Assembly (NCBI GenBank): GCA_009760855.2
Contig: WPIO01000039.1
Location: 2,021,001-2,085,000, forward strand
Source of the DNA: Cristatella mucedo
Lineage: Eukaryota > Bryozoa > Phylactolaemata > Cristatellidae
DNA: 64,000 nt
Direction of reading: 5' to 3'
Made by a program: the position numbers and the translations under genes. Shown piece after piece: positions 1 to 12,214 of the stretch. Below the pieces are notes generated by a model. It did no database searches, was not told the DNA's origin, and was given only the letters and a program-made list of their open reading frames with translations. Every line of letters starts with the position of its first letter. Position 1 is the first letter of the stretch.

Positions 1-870
1 AAACTATGTCAGACCGCACGTCGAATTATTTTCTACAGTAGTGCTCAAGCTCTAGCGGGGAGGCATTAGTAGACAGCGAACGTTGAGGCATTCTTTGTGT
101 TAAATTTGAATATTTATCTATTTTGTTTGCTTGGCTTGGAAAGCCTTTCCAGCTCAGACGAATGTAGAAATTTCGCATCCACGGCGCTCATTGATGGCAC
201 ACCTTGCGCTTGCTCGCAATGTTTGTCCAAGGGTGTTTGCCACTCAGGCTGGAGCTAATGGCAACTGTTCAGTACATACATTGGCTGCAATGTCTTAAGT
301 TCATTTTCATAATTATCTATGTGAACAAACTCGCAAAGGTAACGCATTAACCTTAAGTGTTAGACTTCTTAAATATACTTAACTATACTTTCTTATTCTT
401 CTAAAGTATATTCTTTATTCAATGCGCAACTTAATTTAGCATTACCGGAGTAAATATTGTATTAAACAATGCTTCTGGATTACTTTACAGCGAGCGAGTA
501 AGAAACCGCATATACATTTAACCAAGATCGTTGATCTAACAGGGTGCGTTTAACCAAAGCTAAGAGTGAGCCCAGCGTCGGTGAAATCCTTCGCCTGCCC
601 ATGTATTCGTATGCATGCCCGTGTATTCAAGCAGAAAGTCTTCCGTGTTGCTTCTCACTTATGTATGTCTCATCAATTTACATTTCTGGCCAATAATTTT
701 GTATTGAGCTATGCTTAAACTCGGAGCGTTAATTAAACAGTGGAGAGAAAATTCGCAGCATCATGCCCTTATAGTATCTATATGGCTTTGTGGCTTCACC
801 GAGTTTAGTTCACAACGTAGTGGAAAAGTGGAAATTTTGTCAGACTCTGTTCTACTTGCAAGAAATAAGC
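1..870. other. Intronic sequence of GPCR1, no feature seen
   Basis: AT-rich DNA without a long open frame. Because the exon at 1743 opens with an acceptor site and a split codon, this stretch should lie in the intron between the first and second coding exons of GPCR1, or upstream of it. I recognise no repeat here. Confidence 0.5.
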
Positions 871-1613
<743 letters not shown>

Positions 1614-1742
1614 CTGATGTCAAAAGTCTGGTCTTGCAAATTTGAATATCGGTAACAGCATGATCCTGTTGGCTTCACATTCATCATTACAATCTATGCT
1701 GAACAATTCTGCATACACTTATTAGTAGTTTTGCGTTTTTAG

Positions 1743-2065
1743 ATCACATCAATCAACCCATTGAGATAAAGAACCGGAAGCGATCCAGTTTGATGAAGCA
1801 AAGAATAAGTGTGGCATCAAGACTGGCTGTTATGTTCTTTGCTGTCACTCTCTTATTCTATCTTTTTTGGCTACCATACTTTCTTATAGTGCTCAACATT
1901 ATTGAATCTGATATTTTTCTACGAGATATTCATTTTCTTACCAATTGTGGAAGCTTCGTAATATACCTAATGTTTACCCGACGTTTGCGCCCAGGAAAAA
2001 TCGAGAAACATAAGCTTAGCGGACGACAACCACAAGAGGTCATATTTGCCCTGTCAGACGCTTAA
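1743..2065 (+). CDS. GPCR1 last coding exon (TM6-TM7 and C-tail), partial gene
   Basis: Second coding exon of a class A receptor whose TM1-TM5 exon lies upstream of the window. The acceptor is a short T tract plus AG ending at 1742. The first two bases finish a split codon, the same phase as in the other receptors here. It encodes about 106 residues: a basic loop, then a TM6 containing FFAVTLLFYLFWLPYFLI, a short loop, and TM7 with NCGSFVIYLMF followed by a basic helix-8-like stretch (RRLRPGK). The tail is short and ends at a TAA at 2063. In TM6 the usual Cys before Trp is Phe. In TM7 the NPxxY position reads S-F-V-I-Y, so both the Asn and the Pro of the canonical motif are missing. This makes it the most diverged TM7 of the cluster. 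The frame is intact, so it is probably a working gene. The ligand is unknown. Confidence 0.8.
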
Positions 2066-2869
2066 TTTTTCATGTAATTCTTGGAAATTTATCTGGTCTG
2101 TACTTTGATGCATCACGAAATTTCGGTCGCGATGCTTCAAATCCTTAACGGCATTTACAAATTTTACTACTTGTTAAGTTTTAGCTACATTTTTGTTCCA
2201 TTCGTAATGAATTCTTCTACCGTGGAAATCTTGACCTTCTTTATGAGGCGAAAGCTTTACTATGAATGCATGATCTGCGTGGCTACAAAATAGCAGTATT
2301 CTTTCCTGAGTTGGAGTGGTTAATTTGATGAAGAAATGCACAACTTATAATCTAATGCCTGGCTCTATAAGCTAGTATGCATGGCGTCTGTAGTTAGCAT
2401 ACATGTTGAAACCCTTCTGATCAACTTCAAAATTAGAAACGAAGTTGCAATTAGTGCTGTGACAAGGTACTTCCCACTAATGACAACTTTTTTTTATTAA
2501 GCAGGTATGTTACAAATGTGTATATGCAGGGTTGTTTACATCCTTCGCGTGACCTGAATTATGTATTGAACCTACAAAAGTGGTTATTGATGCTTATGAT
2601 TACTTGTGATAGTCACTGAAAGCTCTGTTACGGCATCCTGGCAGCAGGAATTATTTACTACCGAGTTTCTTTTTGACTTGCTTGAATTTACAAATGTGGG
2701 TGTGAACGATACAAAACTAGCACTTTGTAATGTAAATGCATAATTTAATATTAATATAACAAGTCAGTGCATTTTCTGTTTGACAGGAAAGCACGCTTGA
2801 GGTAATAATTTATTAATGTATAGGTATTTGTAGATTAGGATATATATAATGCATACTTAGTGTATTGTT
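2066..2869. other. Downstream of GPCR1, no gene seen
   Basis: AT-rich 3' flank of GPCR1. A 70-codon frame at 2081-2293 has a faint resemblance to a TM7 region (Asn-Ser-Ser, then FFMRRKLYYE) but no clear TM6 before it. I do not call it a gene. Confidence 0.5.
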
Positions 2870-3000
2870 TTGCCCCAGGTATGAAGGTGCTCGCCTTTGA
2901 TGGCCGAGGTCGTGGGCTCTAGTGCTGTGGCATATGTGAAGTGCCTGGATAGAGATCCAGTTCTCTTAGTGCGCTATACAAATGAATTATATTATGAAAA
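2870..3000 (+). mobile_element. SINE family C copy
   Basis: tRNA-like head with a decayed B box (around 2900-2935), followed by the family tail: GTGAAGTGCC, then AGAGA...TCTCT, then GTGCGC and ATACAAATGAATTATATTA. The tail is shared with LINE family A. The 5' edge is approximate. Confidence 0.75.
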
Positions 3001-3945
3001 TGTGTGTCAGCATCGCTATTTCCAACGCATTTGTGCACCATATCTGTGATTATTAGAGATTGACATAAGTTGCCGAGTCAAGGCTTCAGGCACTGCTACG
3101 AATACAAGGTGTGCACATTTGAATTTTTAAAGTGATCTAATAAATCAGGATACTTGTAAATTATTACGATTTTTCACTGAGACTACCTGTAGGCTCTATA
3201 AGTAAATCTTTTATTGCACAGATCTACCAAACTGACCTTATACATGAGAATTTTCCCATAGGGTTCTTGCGGTCATTAGATTCCATATCGACTACAGTCG
3301 CACTTGCACTGGGATGACTGTTGTCCGTCTGTTTTCTCTAATATTTTGTCTCAGCTAAAGGTTTTTTGGTGCCTGATGCTTCAGATGTCTTCGCTTGTGG
3401 CTGACCTTTCGATTCGAGGCTATTTACTCTTTACTATGCTTACTTCTGGGAGACAAATAATGTCAGAGGTTCATTTGATCATCCTAGGACCACAGATACT
3501 TGCAATACTTTCCGAAGTGAACTGCTCTCCCTAGAAGACATGTTGTCATAAGCAAGAAGGGCTTAGAAGGGAAATGAGAATGGCAGCTGTGTTGACATCA
3601 CCGCACCATAAGTGTAAGTGAATTTAGTTATGCACATATTCACATTTCCGATGTACTTCCGGGTACTCGTGCAGTAGTTGTACCGCCCAGCACTTCTCAT
3701 GTCGAGCAGCAGCTGCTGCATCTGCGGCAGCACCGATCTTCCGACGGTCCTTCTCCTATCGTTGACATGGCATCTCTGATTTAGATTCTCCCGATGTTAA
3801 ATCTTATGCAGTGGTACTGATTGACTATACCCTGCTAGCAATGTGGCAGTCGCTCTTCTTCACGTGCTTTTCAAAAATTCCAAGCTCCCAATGGTTTCCC
3901 TCTTCAGTTCTGCCTTTCCATTTAGAGCCATAGTGATAGACAGGA
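3001..3945. other. Intergenic, possible decayed LINE B body
   Basis: No supported gene. From about 3640 the sequence may be the decayed body of the LINE B copy that ends at 4325, because the coding-like trend continues into it with stops. I cannot prove the join. Confidence 0.35.
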
Positions 3946-4325
3946 AAATAAATTAGCTGTTCCACTCCTCCACTTAAAGACCGTTGGCGACAGAAGCTTT
4001 AGCTCTGCAGGTCGTAAGCTGTGGAGCTCGCTTTCACAATTCTTACGACGCAACGACAACTACTCTCCTGCTGCCGACTATGGCTCATTATTTTCAGCGA
4101 TCCTGAGCTGCTACTTCTATGCTACTCACTACATCAACTGCTCTCGTGACTCTGCTAGGCTTCTCACTTTTTCTTTGTTGCGAAAGACAAAGTCTGTTGG
4201 CTACCGAATGCGTACCGAAAGCCGCTTAGGGTGTGAGTGCGCTATATAAAACTCTCCTGCGTAACACCCACATAATCTTTATGACTTTGTGGATTTACAG
4301 AAGGACATACATTACATTACATTGC
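3946..4325 (+). mobile_element. LINE family B, 3' fragment
   Basis: The 3' end of a non-LTR retrotransposon. A broken frame matches the C-terminal signature of CR1/L2-type ORF2 proteins (a GDRSFSSAG..LW.S.LP..L pattern). It is followed by a short 3' UTR with a hairpin (arms CACATA.TC and GACTTTGTG type) and a terminal (ACATT)n tail ending at about 4325. Four other long copies and one short copy in the window share this 3' end. Confidence 0.8.
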
Positions 4326-4329
4326 ATCC

Positions 4330-5443
4330 CTTACTGGCTTCTAGAGTTACATGCAAGTAAAGTGCACGGTGGCCGCGAGGCAGACATTACCCGTGGTAGC
4401 CGCTACGGCGTGCGGTTACTTGAGCGAAAATTCGCTGTATAACTCGAAAGCCAAACGACACGTGGAATTCAGTATAGCAAGCCCACTCATTAAATTTGGT
4501 CATTTGCGGGACTAAGGTCTGCTACCACGGTCACTTGCTAGAGCGTGGCTTCTTGAAATATGCACATAACAGCCTTATTTTCTCTACGACCTCGAATGGC
4601 GTTTGCGCTTAGAAGCATGGTTGCATCGGCCGTAATGGCGAGGCATATAACGGGAGCAATCAGAGGTAGAAAACGGTACGACATCACTCAGAGGTAAGAC
4701 AGCATGAAATAGAGATATGATTGAACGCAAGCCGAAAAGGTCGTTCAGGCCATGGACCTTGGGAGGAGTGATTTTGTTATCGAAGCCTGTAAGCTTAGGC
4801 GTCGCGCTCAGCCATGCGAAACTAAAACCGAATGAATGCACTAGATCATAGGCTCATTCGAAAGTCGGTTCATAACCACGAGACTCACACCCACTGAACC
4901 ACTAGCGGCAAATATAAATCAGGAGAGAGACCATTTCAAATAGAGTCTACCGGGGAGTGGACGAATGGAGAAGAACCGATAGAGCTGGCAATGCACCGTA
5001 GTCTTAAGATAAGAAGAACGATAGCTGATAGATGAAGGACCTACGGGACTGTCTGGTCGATTTTCGGCAATAGGCAAGAGTAAAGTGTCCAGTGAAGGCA
5101 GTGACCACCTACCGGAATTGGAGACGAAGTATCGCCTTGTGATTTCCGTGAGCCATCGCCGGTGTGCAAGCGCCTGGCGTTGCCTTGCCTCTTCCATTCT
5201 CTGGACGGTGCTATGCGGTTCGAGCTGAGGCGAAGTCCGAGAGTCATTCGGAGACTTGCACCGCTACCTTCCGCTACCTCGGAGCAGTGTATTGGCGGAG
5301 AGTGCAGGTACACTTTCGCTGGATGAGTGGAGGTGAGCTGCTACAGGAGCTAGAGCTAGGAGCTAGCTGCCAGGAGCAGCTGCCTCAGTAGCCTTCGTCC
5401 ACCCACCTCTCGCTGGCCGACAGTTCTCTGCAGTGTTCGTGGG
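4330..5443. other. Intergenic, no feature recognised
   Basis: Several short open frames on both strands with no recognisable domain. Codon use and conservation cannot be assessed here. No repeat copy recognised. Confidence 0.4.
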
Positions 5444-5766
5444 TAATAATAATAATAATGCACTTGATAAAGGGCCCTCAGAGAACTCAATCTCTCTCTA
5501 GGCGCTTTACATTTGCTGCAAAGGGAAATGCAATTGAATGGTGGATAATATGCTTGATAAACAAACAAAATGAGTAACATGGTTAGGGGTGACATGCACA
5601 GGGTCAGCATGCAAATGTGGTTAGTGGCAGCATGCACAGTATCAGCACGCATAAGCACATCAAGGACGATTCACAGGGACCCACTAAATGCTGTCCTAAA
5701 GAGGTGTGTTTTTAAGTTCTTTTTAAATGTGGTCAGGGGATGTTCTGACGCAGGTCGGGAGGGATT
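5444..5766 (-). mobile_element. LINE family A, 3' fragment
   Basis: On the minus strand this is the end of ORF2 (the AWNSLPT.VRTSPDLTTFK signature, decayed), the 3' UTR, the bulged hairpin (AAGCGCC...GGCGCTT type) and a (TTA)n tail at 5444-5459. It is 5' truncated. Confidence 0.85.
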
Positions 5767-5875
5767 ATAACCGTGGTCTAGCTAATACGACACTGTAGTT
5801 AGCCAATCCCAGGAGTTTAGTCACCCTTTCAAAAGGATTAGATGTAGGTCGTGCAGTCTAGCCACTAAGGGAGGG

Positions 5876-5926
5876 AGGGAGAGGAAGAGAGAGAGAAGGG
5901 GGAGAGACGGGTAGAGGAGAGGAAGG

Positions 5927-5985
<59 letters not shown>
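5876..5985. repeat. GA-rich microsatellite
   Basis: GGGA/GAGAGA-rich purine tract that ends in an almost perfect (GA)n run at about 5936-5984. A second, shorter version of the tract at 871-1613. Confidence 0.9.
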
Positions 5986-5986
<1 letters not shown>

Positions 5987-5989
5987 AAC

Positions 5990-8235
5990 AGGCTCGCCAA
6001 ATAAGCTGTAGCCAGCCGGGCCCTAGTTTATTTCCTTTGACGAGTGTCACCAGCCGGACGTAGAGGCTTGTGCAACCGGACGGCTAAACGCTGCTGACGC
6101 AGCGCTTGGGCTGTAATGGCGCTAGCCTCAGCCAACACGACACTACCGTCAAGCATTGAACCTTGGAAGCGCTGCTAGTGGGACTTATTGGTGAAGCACC
6201 AATGCACGCTGGTAACTCAACAGTAGTGAAAACGCTACAGCGGTGAAGAGCGCCCAAACCGTAACATATCAAGTTCATATCCATAGTGTTGGCAAGTCAA
6301 TTTGACAACGAGGGAGAATAGCAGGCATTCAACAGCGATAGTCGTGACGTGTAGCAACTCTAAAAGCTCTGGGGGGGGGGGCAAATCTGCAGCTCTGTGC
6401 TCAAATGCCGTGTAACATCTGGAGTGCAACTGACTGACAAATACATGGCTTAGGCTTTTGTGGCCTTTTGGTCACATATTATCACTTTATTGGTTTCTTG
6501 CCGTTGCAATTCAGAAATCATAAATACCAGTCTAAATCTGGCGGATGTAGCCCCCGCCGTTTTGCTGCCCAGTGTAGCCGCATCACCGCACTGCTAATTA
6601 ATCGAAAAACAAAAACACCCATAGAGAGGAAACCTCCGTCATTCGACTCATGGTGCAGCAGCCATCAGCAGTATGTTCTCAGACAGTCAACGAAACTTGC
6701 TCATTATCAGAGTAGCAATCCATTGGCAAAAAGTGTGCACAGTCGCAGTATTGAAGCAAGCTATGGTAAGTAGGTTGGCACCAGAAACGCTGTTTCGCGT
6801 GGCCCCCTGTTACGGCGTGTGTAGACGCGCACCGAGTCGCACTCGGTTGTTGGCTACATCGTTTGGTAAGCGGCAGGTTACGCCTCCTCCGCTGAGCTTT
6901 CGGTGTTAAACGTGTGTGTGTGTGTGTGTGGGTGAGTGTTCATAATGAACCAGAATGCGTCCGAATATTAGATATGCCAAAAGCGCTCTCACGCCTTGAG
7001 TGTGCTGTAGAAATTCTTCGGCATAACACATACTTTGGCTTTGTGACTTTGTGGAATTACATATGACGATCGATACGTTACATTGCATTGCTTGCGTCAG
7101 TAAGGCAGTACACAACAGTGCATCTAATGTGAATTGCTTGCTAATTGCTGAAATGCTTGATAGAGCTCTGAGTTTTTTCTGGAGTTTGTGACACTGACCT
7201 CTAATTTTGCATGCCATTCCGAAGTTTACTACAGATGTACCCGTGTGCCTGATACGATAGAATCCGGCGGTGTACCCTGCTACCTGATGTTCGAACCAGG
7301 AACTATTCGACCAAAAAAGCATCAACAGACGAGCTTGCCTTGCACACGCAGCATCATAACATTGTTTTAGAAACCGGAACAGACTGCTTCCCCCAAAAAA
7401 CTGGAGTATAGCACTAGAATGAGCTCCCGTATTGCGAAGAGTGAAACCGTTAATTGCACATTTACATCGTTAAGACTCGTTGGAATACTGATACGATGAT
7501 TCCGCTTGGAAGCGGGCAAAACCTAATGAAGAAAGAAAAGGCTAGAGATTAGAGAGCTAGAGAGAATTGAACGAGTGGGTTGGGGGAGAAAGAGATCCGG
7601 TATCGCCCGTGATGGCTAGAAGGTAGGAGTATCAGTCAAAGCTGCAGACACAAGCTGCAGGCAACGCATCGCTTCGCTAGACGGAACGCTAGCGTATCGG
7701 ACAAGCCATGGTAGGTCACAGATCAACGTAGTGCAGAGTTTACGGTAAACACAGGCGCATGAGCTCCTACAAGAAGCAAACCACGGGAGAAGCAGATTTT
7801 CAAGAGCAAATTAATGGAGCTGACTTTCTGACTAGCCGAATGTGTCAGAACTACTCGGGTAGCTAGAACCTGCCATTATGTCAGCTTCTATCCGCCACCG
7901 AGAAACCTTTAATATTGTACATGACTTCAAAGCATCGGCCTTTGATAATTGACTTCGCAGAGAAATTATGATAAATCGAAAGGTGTGACGTAAGTGACAG
8001 CAGAATTCTCTGTTGACTCACTCATACGCATTGGAAGCCCCACGGGGTTTCGATGCATATACAGTTCTGCCCATAGAAAGCTCAGCGGCAATAAAATCCA
8101 CTTAGTCTCTGAGGCTTTGAGGTCTTGTAGATGGAGACAAACACACGTATGTCAACAATCAAGTGCAAAACTATCTGGACGGTCCAAGTGTGCTCTATTA
8201 GCAGTTTTTTTTAATCCCCGACTGAACTGGAGCCA
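5990..8235. other. Intergenic with minor repeats
   Basis: No supported gene. It contains an 11-G run (6371-6381), a (GT)n run (6911-6930) and, at about 7025-7085, only the terminal hairpin and ACATT-like tail of LINE family B. Open frames here lack recognisable domains. Confidence 0.4.
7025..7085 (+). mobile_element. LINE family B terminal fragment
   Basis: Matches only the last 60 or so bases of LINE family B: the hairpin around CTTTGTGACTTTGTGGA, then TTACATTGCATTG as a decayed ACATT tail. An extremely 5'-truncated insertion. Confidence 0.55.
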
Positions 8236-8593
8236 AGATGCTCCCAAAGCCTGGAACTCCCTCCCGACTTGCGTCAGAACATCCCCTGACCTGACCACAT
8301 TTAAAAGTAACTTAAAACACACCTATTTAGGACAGCATTTAGTAGGTCCCTGTGATTCGTCCTTGATGTGCTTATGCGTGCTGACACTATGCATGCTGCC
8401 ACTAACCACATTTGCATGCTGACCCTGTGCATGTCACCCCTAACCATATTATTCATTTTGTTTGTTTTTCAAGCATGATTTTACTTACAATTCAATTGCA
8501 TTTCCCTTTGCAGCGAATGTAAAGCGCCTAGAAAGAGATTAAGTTCTCTGAGGGGGCTTTATCAAGTGCATTATTATTATTATTATTATTATA
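8236..8593 (+). mobile_element. LINE family A, 3' fragment
   Basis: Starts within the ORF2 C-terminus (residues APKAWNSLPTCVRTSPDLTTFK readable without a stop), continues through the 3' UTR with its repeated GCATGCTGACC-type units and the AAGCGCC hairpin, and ends in a (TTA)n tail at about 8570-8592. Confidence 0.88.
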
Positions 8594-10365
8594 AGATGTA
8601 GATTTTTAATGCTAATTATCAGAAAAACAAGTAGGAATAGCAACGATAAAGTTGCAAGCTTTGGACAGCAGATTAAAATTAGCCAAAACTCTTCAAAAAA
8701 CTTTTACAATGGCGATTCCGCTCAGAGTGGTGAATCTAGAAACATTTCCCACCATCAGCTCATGTAGGAACCGCGAGGCTGCGCACAGGCCGGAATGCTG
8801 TGAAGCCAATCCGCCGAGCCTTAGTCATGTTGTTGAGAAAGGCCGTAGCCAGCCGTACCGCCGTCACCAAATTACCAAGCGCAGCGAAGGGGTACAATTG
8901 TGGCACTGTACGAGGCTACGTCACTCGCACGATAAAATTGCCGCAACACAATCGAGAACGGTTTCGTACAACTCGAGACAAAGGCAATGAACACCGGGAG
9001 CCCTGCCTGAAATGCTTCGCAGTTGGGCCTGCCAAGTGCTGCCTCTAGGCGGAAAACGTCGTATCGCAGTTGGAGGCGTTTTAAAGGACCGCTTTGCATC
9101 GGCACAAGCTCATGCTCAAAGTCTTCAAGCATAGTCGGGGAAGCGCGCTAGCGGCAATGCCGTCAGAAGGCAATTAGACAAGGCTGGTCTGCGTTCTTGA
9201 GTCACTAAGACAAAACTACATCGACGAGTTGGGCAAGCCACATATAGTGGGGCTACGCTCGGATCCTCTCGGCGGCCGGGCATTGGTATATATTTGCATG
9301 GAGTGAAGAAAGGACGTGCACTCACTATTCGAACAGCGAGAGCAGGCTTTGCGTGCTTCGGCAACCCAACGAAATCCACCAAGCCAAGTGCCTGCAACCA
9401 ACTGTCGAATTCAAGGGAAAAGATTTCACGGTATAGGGGTGCATTAGCGAAAATGGTGCTGCAGTCGTGCATCACATACCTCGAACACAGTGACCAAAGA
9501 GGTGAATCCGACTTTCAGAACGTCAGATTCCAAGCTGAGTCTTGGCGGACCGGATTACATTTTATAATATGACTGAGATCTAAAATATAAACTCTGTCAA
9601 AGTTAATTTTGGCAATTGTTTCGGGATCAGTTGTTATCCGGTGATGGTTACGGGCAGGCCGAGTCCGTCACCGGATCTAAACATGATCGAGCAATTGTGC
9701 CGTTACCGTCGCTCCCTGGCCACCAGTCTCACATCAACGGACGCGCTTTTGTACGAGCACTTGCAACGAGCCTGTGTGGCATAGCGGCCGATGTTTTCGA
9801 GCAAATGATCGGCTCCGTACCTGGGCGGATCGGACAGGTCGACGAAAATAAGGGAGGTGCAAAGTCTTATTGACTTAATCAATAAGCACAGTGCGTGATA
9901 ACTACTGGAACATGTTGCGATTTCTTATTGCAAAAGTGCGCTTGCTTTTGGAGACACCAACGTTTGATATTTACTCAACATGAAGGCGAGTAGGCAGCCA
10001 TCGCGGCGGCTGCCCCAGCTGTCCAAATGCATTTGCTTCGAGTGTTTATATCTATCTATCTATCCATATTTTTGATTAGGATAATTATAAATCAATTTAT
10101 ATATTACTATAAATAAGCAAATAAATAGTTGCAAATATAGGTCTAAAAATAAAAAAATATATGGATATAAATGGTTGCACATGTGATTGCTCTGGCATCA
10201 TTCCATACACTTACATCGAAGAGTTATTGTATTATTTACATCGGGAGCCACCAATTTTAGACAGGGGTACTTAAAAGGCTGCATAGCCAGCTGAACAAGT
10301 TAGCAAATTGAAGCAGCCTTATTTCTATAGTGGCAGAAGAGCCGTAACGGCCATCGCCATCACTT
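8594..10365. other. Intergenic, no gene supported
   Basis: Several overlapping short frames on both strands (e.g. around 8650-9050 and 9125-9475) with no recognisable domain. A short TATC microsatellite lies at about 10050-10066. The rest is unassigned. Confidence 0.4.
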
Positions 10366-10885
10366 GTGAGCCGTGATGGCACACTAGGTTAAAGACAGTT
10401 GGTGACAGAAGCTTTAGCTCTGCAGGTCCTAGACTGTGGAACTCGCTTCCACAATTCTTACGCAACGATAACTAATCTCCTACTGCCGACTATGGCACAT
10501 CCTTTTCAGCGGTCCTGAGCTGCTACTTCTATGCTACTCACTGCCTCAACTGCTCTCCTGACTCAGCTATGCTTCCCACTTTCTCTCTGTTGCGTGAGAC
10601 GAAGTCTGTTGGCTACCGAATGCGTACCTAAAGCCGCTTAGGCTGTGAGTGCGCTATACAAAACTCTCCTGCGTAACACCCACATGGTCTTTATGACTTT
10701 GTGGAGTTACAGACGGAGATACATTACATTACATTAGGTAAGGCGGTTGCTTTCACGACCTCGGTCCCGAGGTCGTGGGTTCGATTCCTGCAGTGGGCGA
10801 TTCTTTATCACCACTGCAAGCGGTGGTGATAGCCCTAGAGGCTCTTCTGTTGCTATACAAAAAGAGGCTGTTTAATCAGCTAGGA
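10366..10885 (+). mobile_element. SINE family D copy, split by a LINE B insertion
   Basis: The left part (10366-10389) and right part (10736-about 10885) together match the uninterrupted copy at 21905-22065. The right part holds a perfect RNA polymerase III B box, GGTTCGATTCC at 10778-10788, as expected for a tRNA-derived SINE. A LINE B copy lies between the two parts, flanked by a short direct repeat TAGGT (10385-10389 and 10735-10739). Confidence 0.75.
10390..10735 (+). mobile_element. LINE family B, 3' fragment inserted in SINE D
   Basis: Begins inside the ORF2 C-terminal coding region and runs through the 3' UTR hairpin to the (ACATT)n end. The host SINE D resumes directly after it. An almost intact copy of the family B 3' end. 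Confidence 0.85.
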
Positions 10886-10889
10886 TATT

Positions 10890-10990
10890 TTGGTTTTTGC
10901 AGTGAGCAATAAATGATCGCTCACTGCAGGACTCGTACCCACGACCTGGGCCACTTTACCTCCTAAAGGCTAAGCTCCATGAGCTAATGC
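10890..10990 (-). mobile_element. Inverted partial SINE D head
   Basis: Read on the minus strand, 10925-10955 resembles the B-box region of SINE D (GGGTACGAGTCCTGCAGTGAG). It is joined to a perfect 10-bp inverted repeat, TGCAGTGAGC/GCTCACTGCA, at about 10898-10928 that can fold as a small hairpin. Boundaries are uncertain. Confidence 0.45.
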
Positions 10991-12214
10991 GTCTGATCTG
11001 CGCGTAATTAAGTTTACTGTATAAAGGAGAACCAGGCTGTAGTGGAACAATCGGGGAAAGTGTCATTCTTTTGCTAGCGAAGGGTCTCAGGCCTAGTTTG
11101 ACCTGCGGTGGCCGTGCAGACCCAGGAGCATCACTCATGCACTTATTATCTCTTGCTCTGGGCACCCAGATAATTCTCATTCAATGGGCCCCCAGCTTTT
11201 CCGTCATGCACCGACAGCTCAGCTCATCGCGTGCTGTGAATAACAGAGAATATGCTCTGCAGTGCTATAAATGTCACCGCTTGTGTTGCCTTCTCCGGCC
11301 CCAGCAAGTCGCGGCATCGGGGTGGGGGGGGCCAAATCGCGTAGCGACAGAATGAGTGGAGCACCTGTCTCTAGTTCGCTAGTAAAGGCCAGAGCAGCTG
11401 CGAGCGATTTCTTCCTCATTTGGCATCAAACAGAGGAAACGCAGTTTAAGTTTTTCGACGAATTTCAATATAGCGACAATACTCAATTGTACGACTGCTA
11501 GCATTTAAAGTCCGAAAACGTTTCCCGAAGAAAGTGAGGACGACACATAGATGCACGCTATTATGGCTGGTTAATGGAGCATCGTTTCCTCACGTCTTAT
11601 TCCGTTTGTGTGCGAAAATGCACTGCCTGAAGCACTCGCGCATGAACAAACAATAAATCTGTTACGATGGCATCATTCGAGGGAATCATAAAAAGAGGTT
11701 CACGAATACGGAAGTAAGATTATCCGATTCCGCAGCCGCATTTATACTGCCTTGGCTACTGCTGCCGTAGATTTTGCGGATTCGAAACCGTCCAACCAAC
11801 GAGTGCCGCAAACTTTAGAGCTAAAACCTCGTGAATCACGTGAAATCACGTGAAATCACGAATCACAACCCGGGCTTGTCCCTAGCGTTGTAATACGCTT
11901 GAACGGAATAGCAATTGTTTACCACCTTCTATCGTGTCTTCGTCGAATGAGTCCCCCTATCGTTTCATTTCCGCCCACGCATTACCGGATGATCCAGTGT
12001 GACAGTGTGGTTGCTGTCGTTTCTAGTCACTTCGGTAGTACCACTGGCTGTCCATGGCATGTTTTTTCCACGCGTCGCGAGTTAGGTATTGTCCGTAGAA
12101 TGCGCGCGAGCACCTGAGGGGCTGTCAGCGCCCAAAATAACATCCGTGCTGTTGCTACTAACCACTCCCCACGTTCTCCCGTTGGAAGCTCTAATCTAGT
12201 AACCTAGTGGTAAT
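10991..12214. other. Intergenic, no gene seen
   Basis: No supported gene. A tight repeat around 11831-11868 contains two CACGTG E-boxes 10 bp apart (11837-11842 and 11847-11852). Confidence 0.4.

Noticed and set aside
2081-2293. 70-codon frame after GPCR1 with NSS and FFMRRKLYYE, faintly like TM7
   Set aside because: No TM6 or splice acceptor precedes it and similarity is limited to a few residues; chance or a very old relic.
10736-10810. Possible tRNA gene with a good B box
   Set aside because: The B box is perfect but no complete cloverleaf can be formed, and a related sequence occurs at 21905-22065; it is the head of a SINE.
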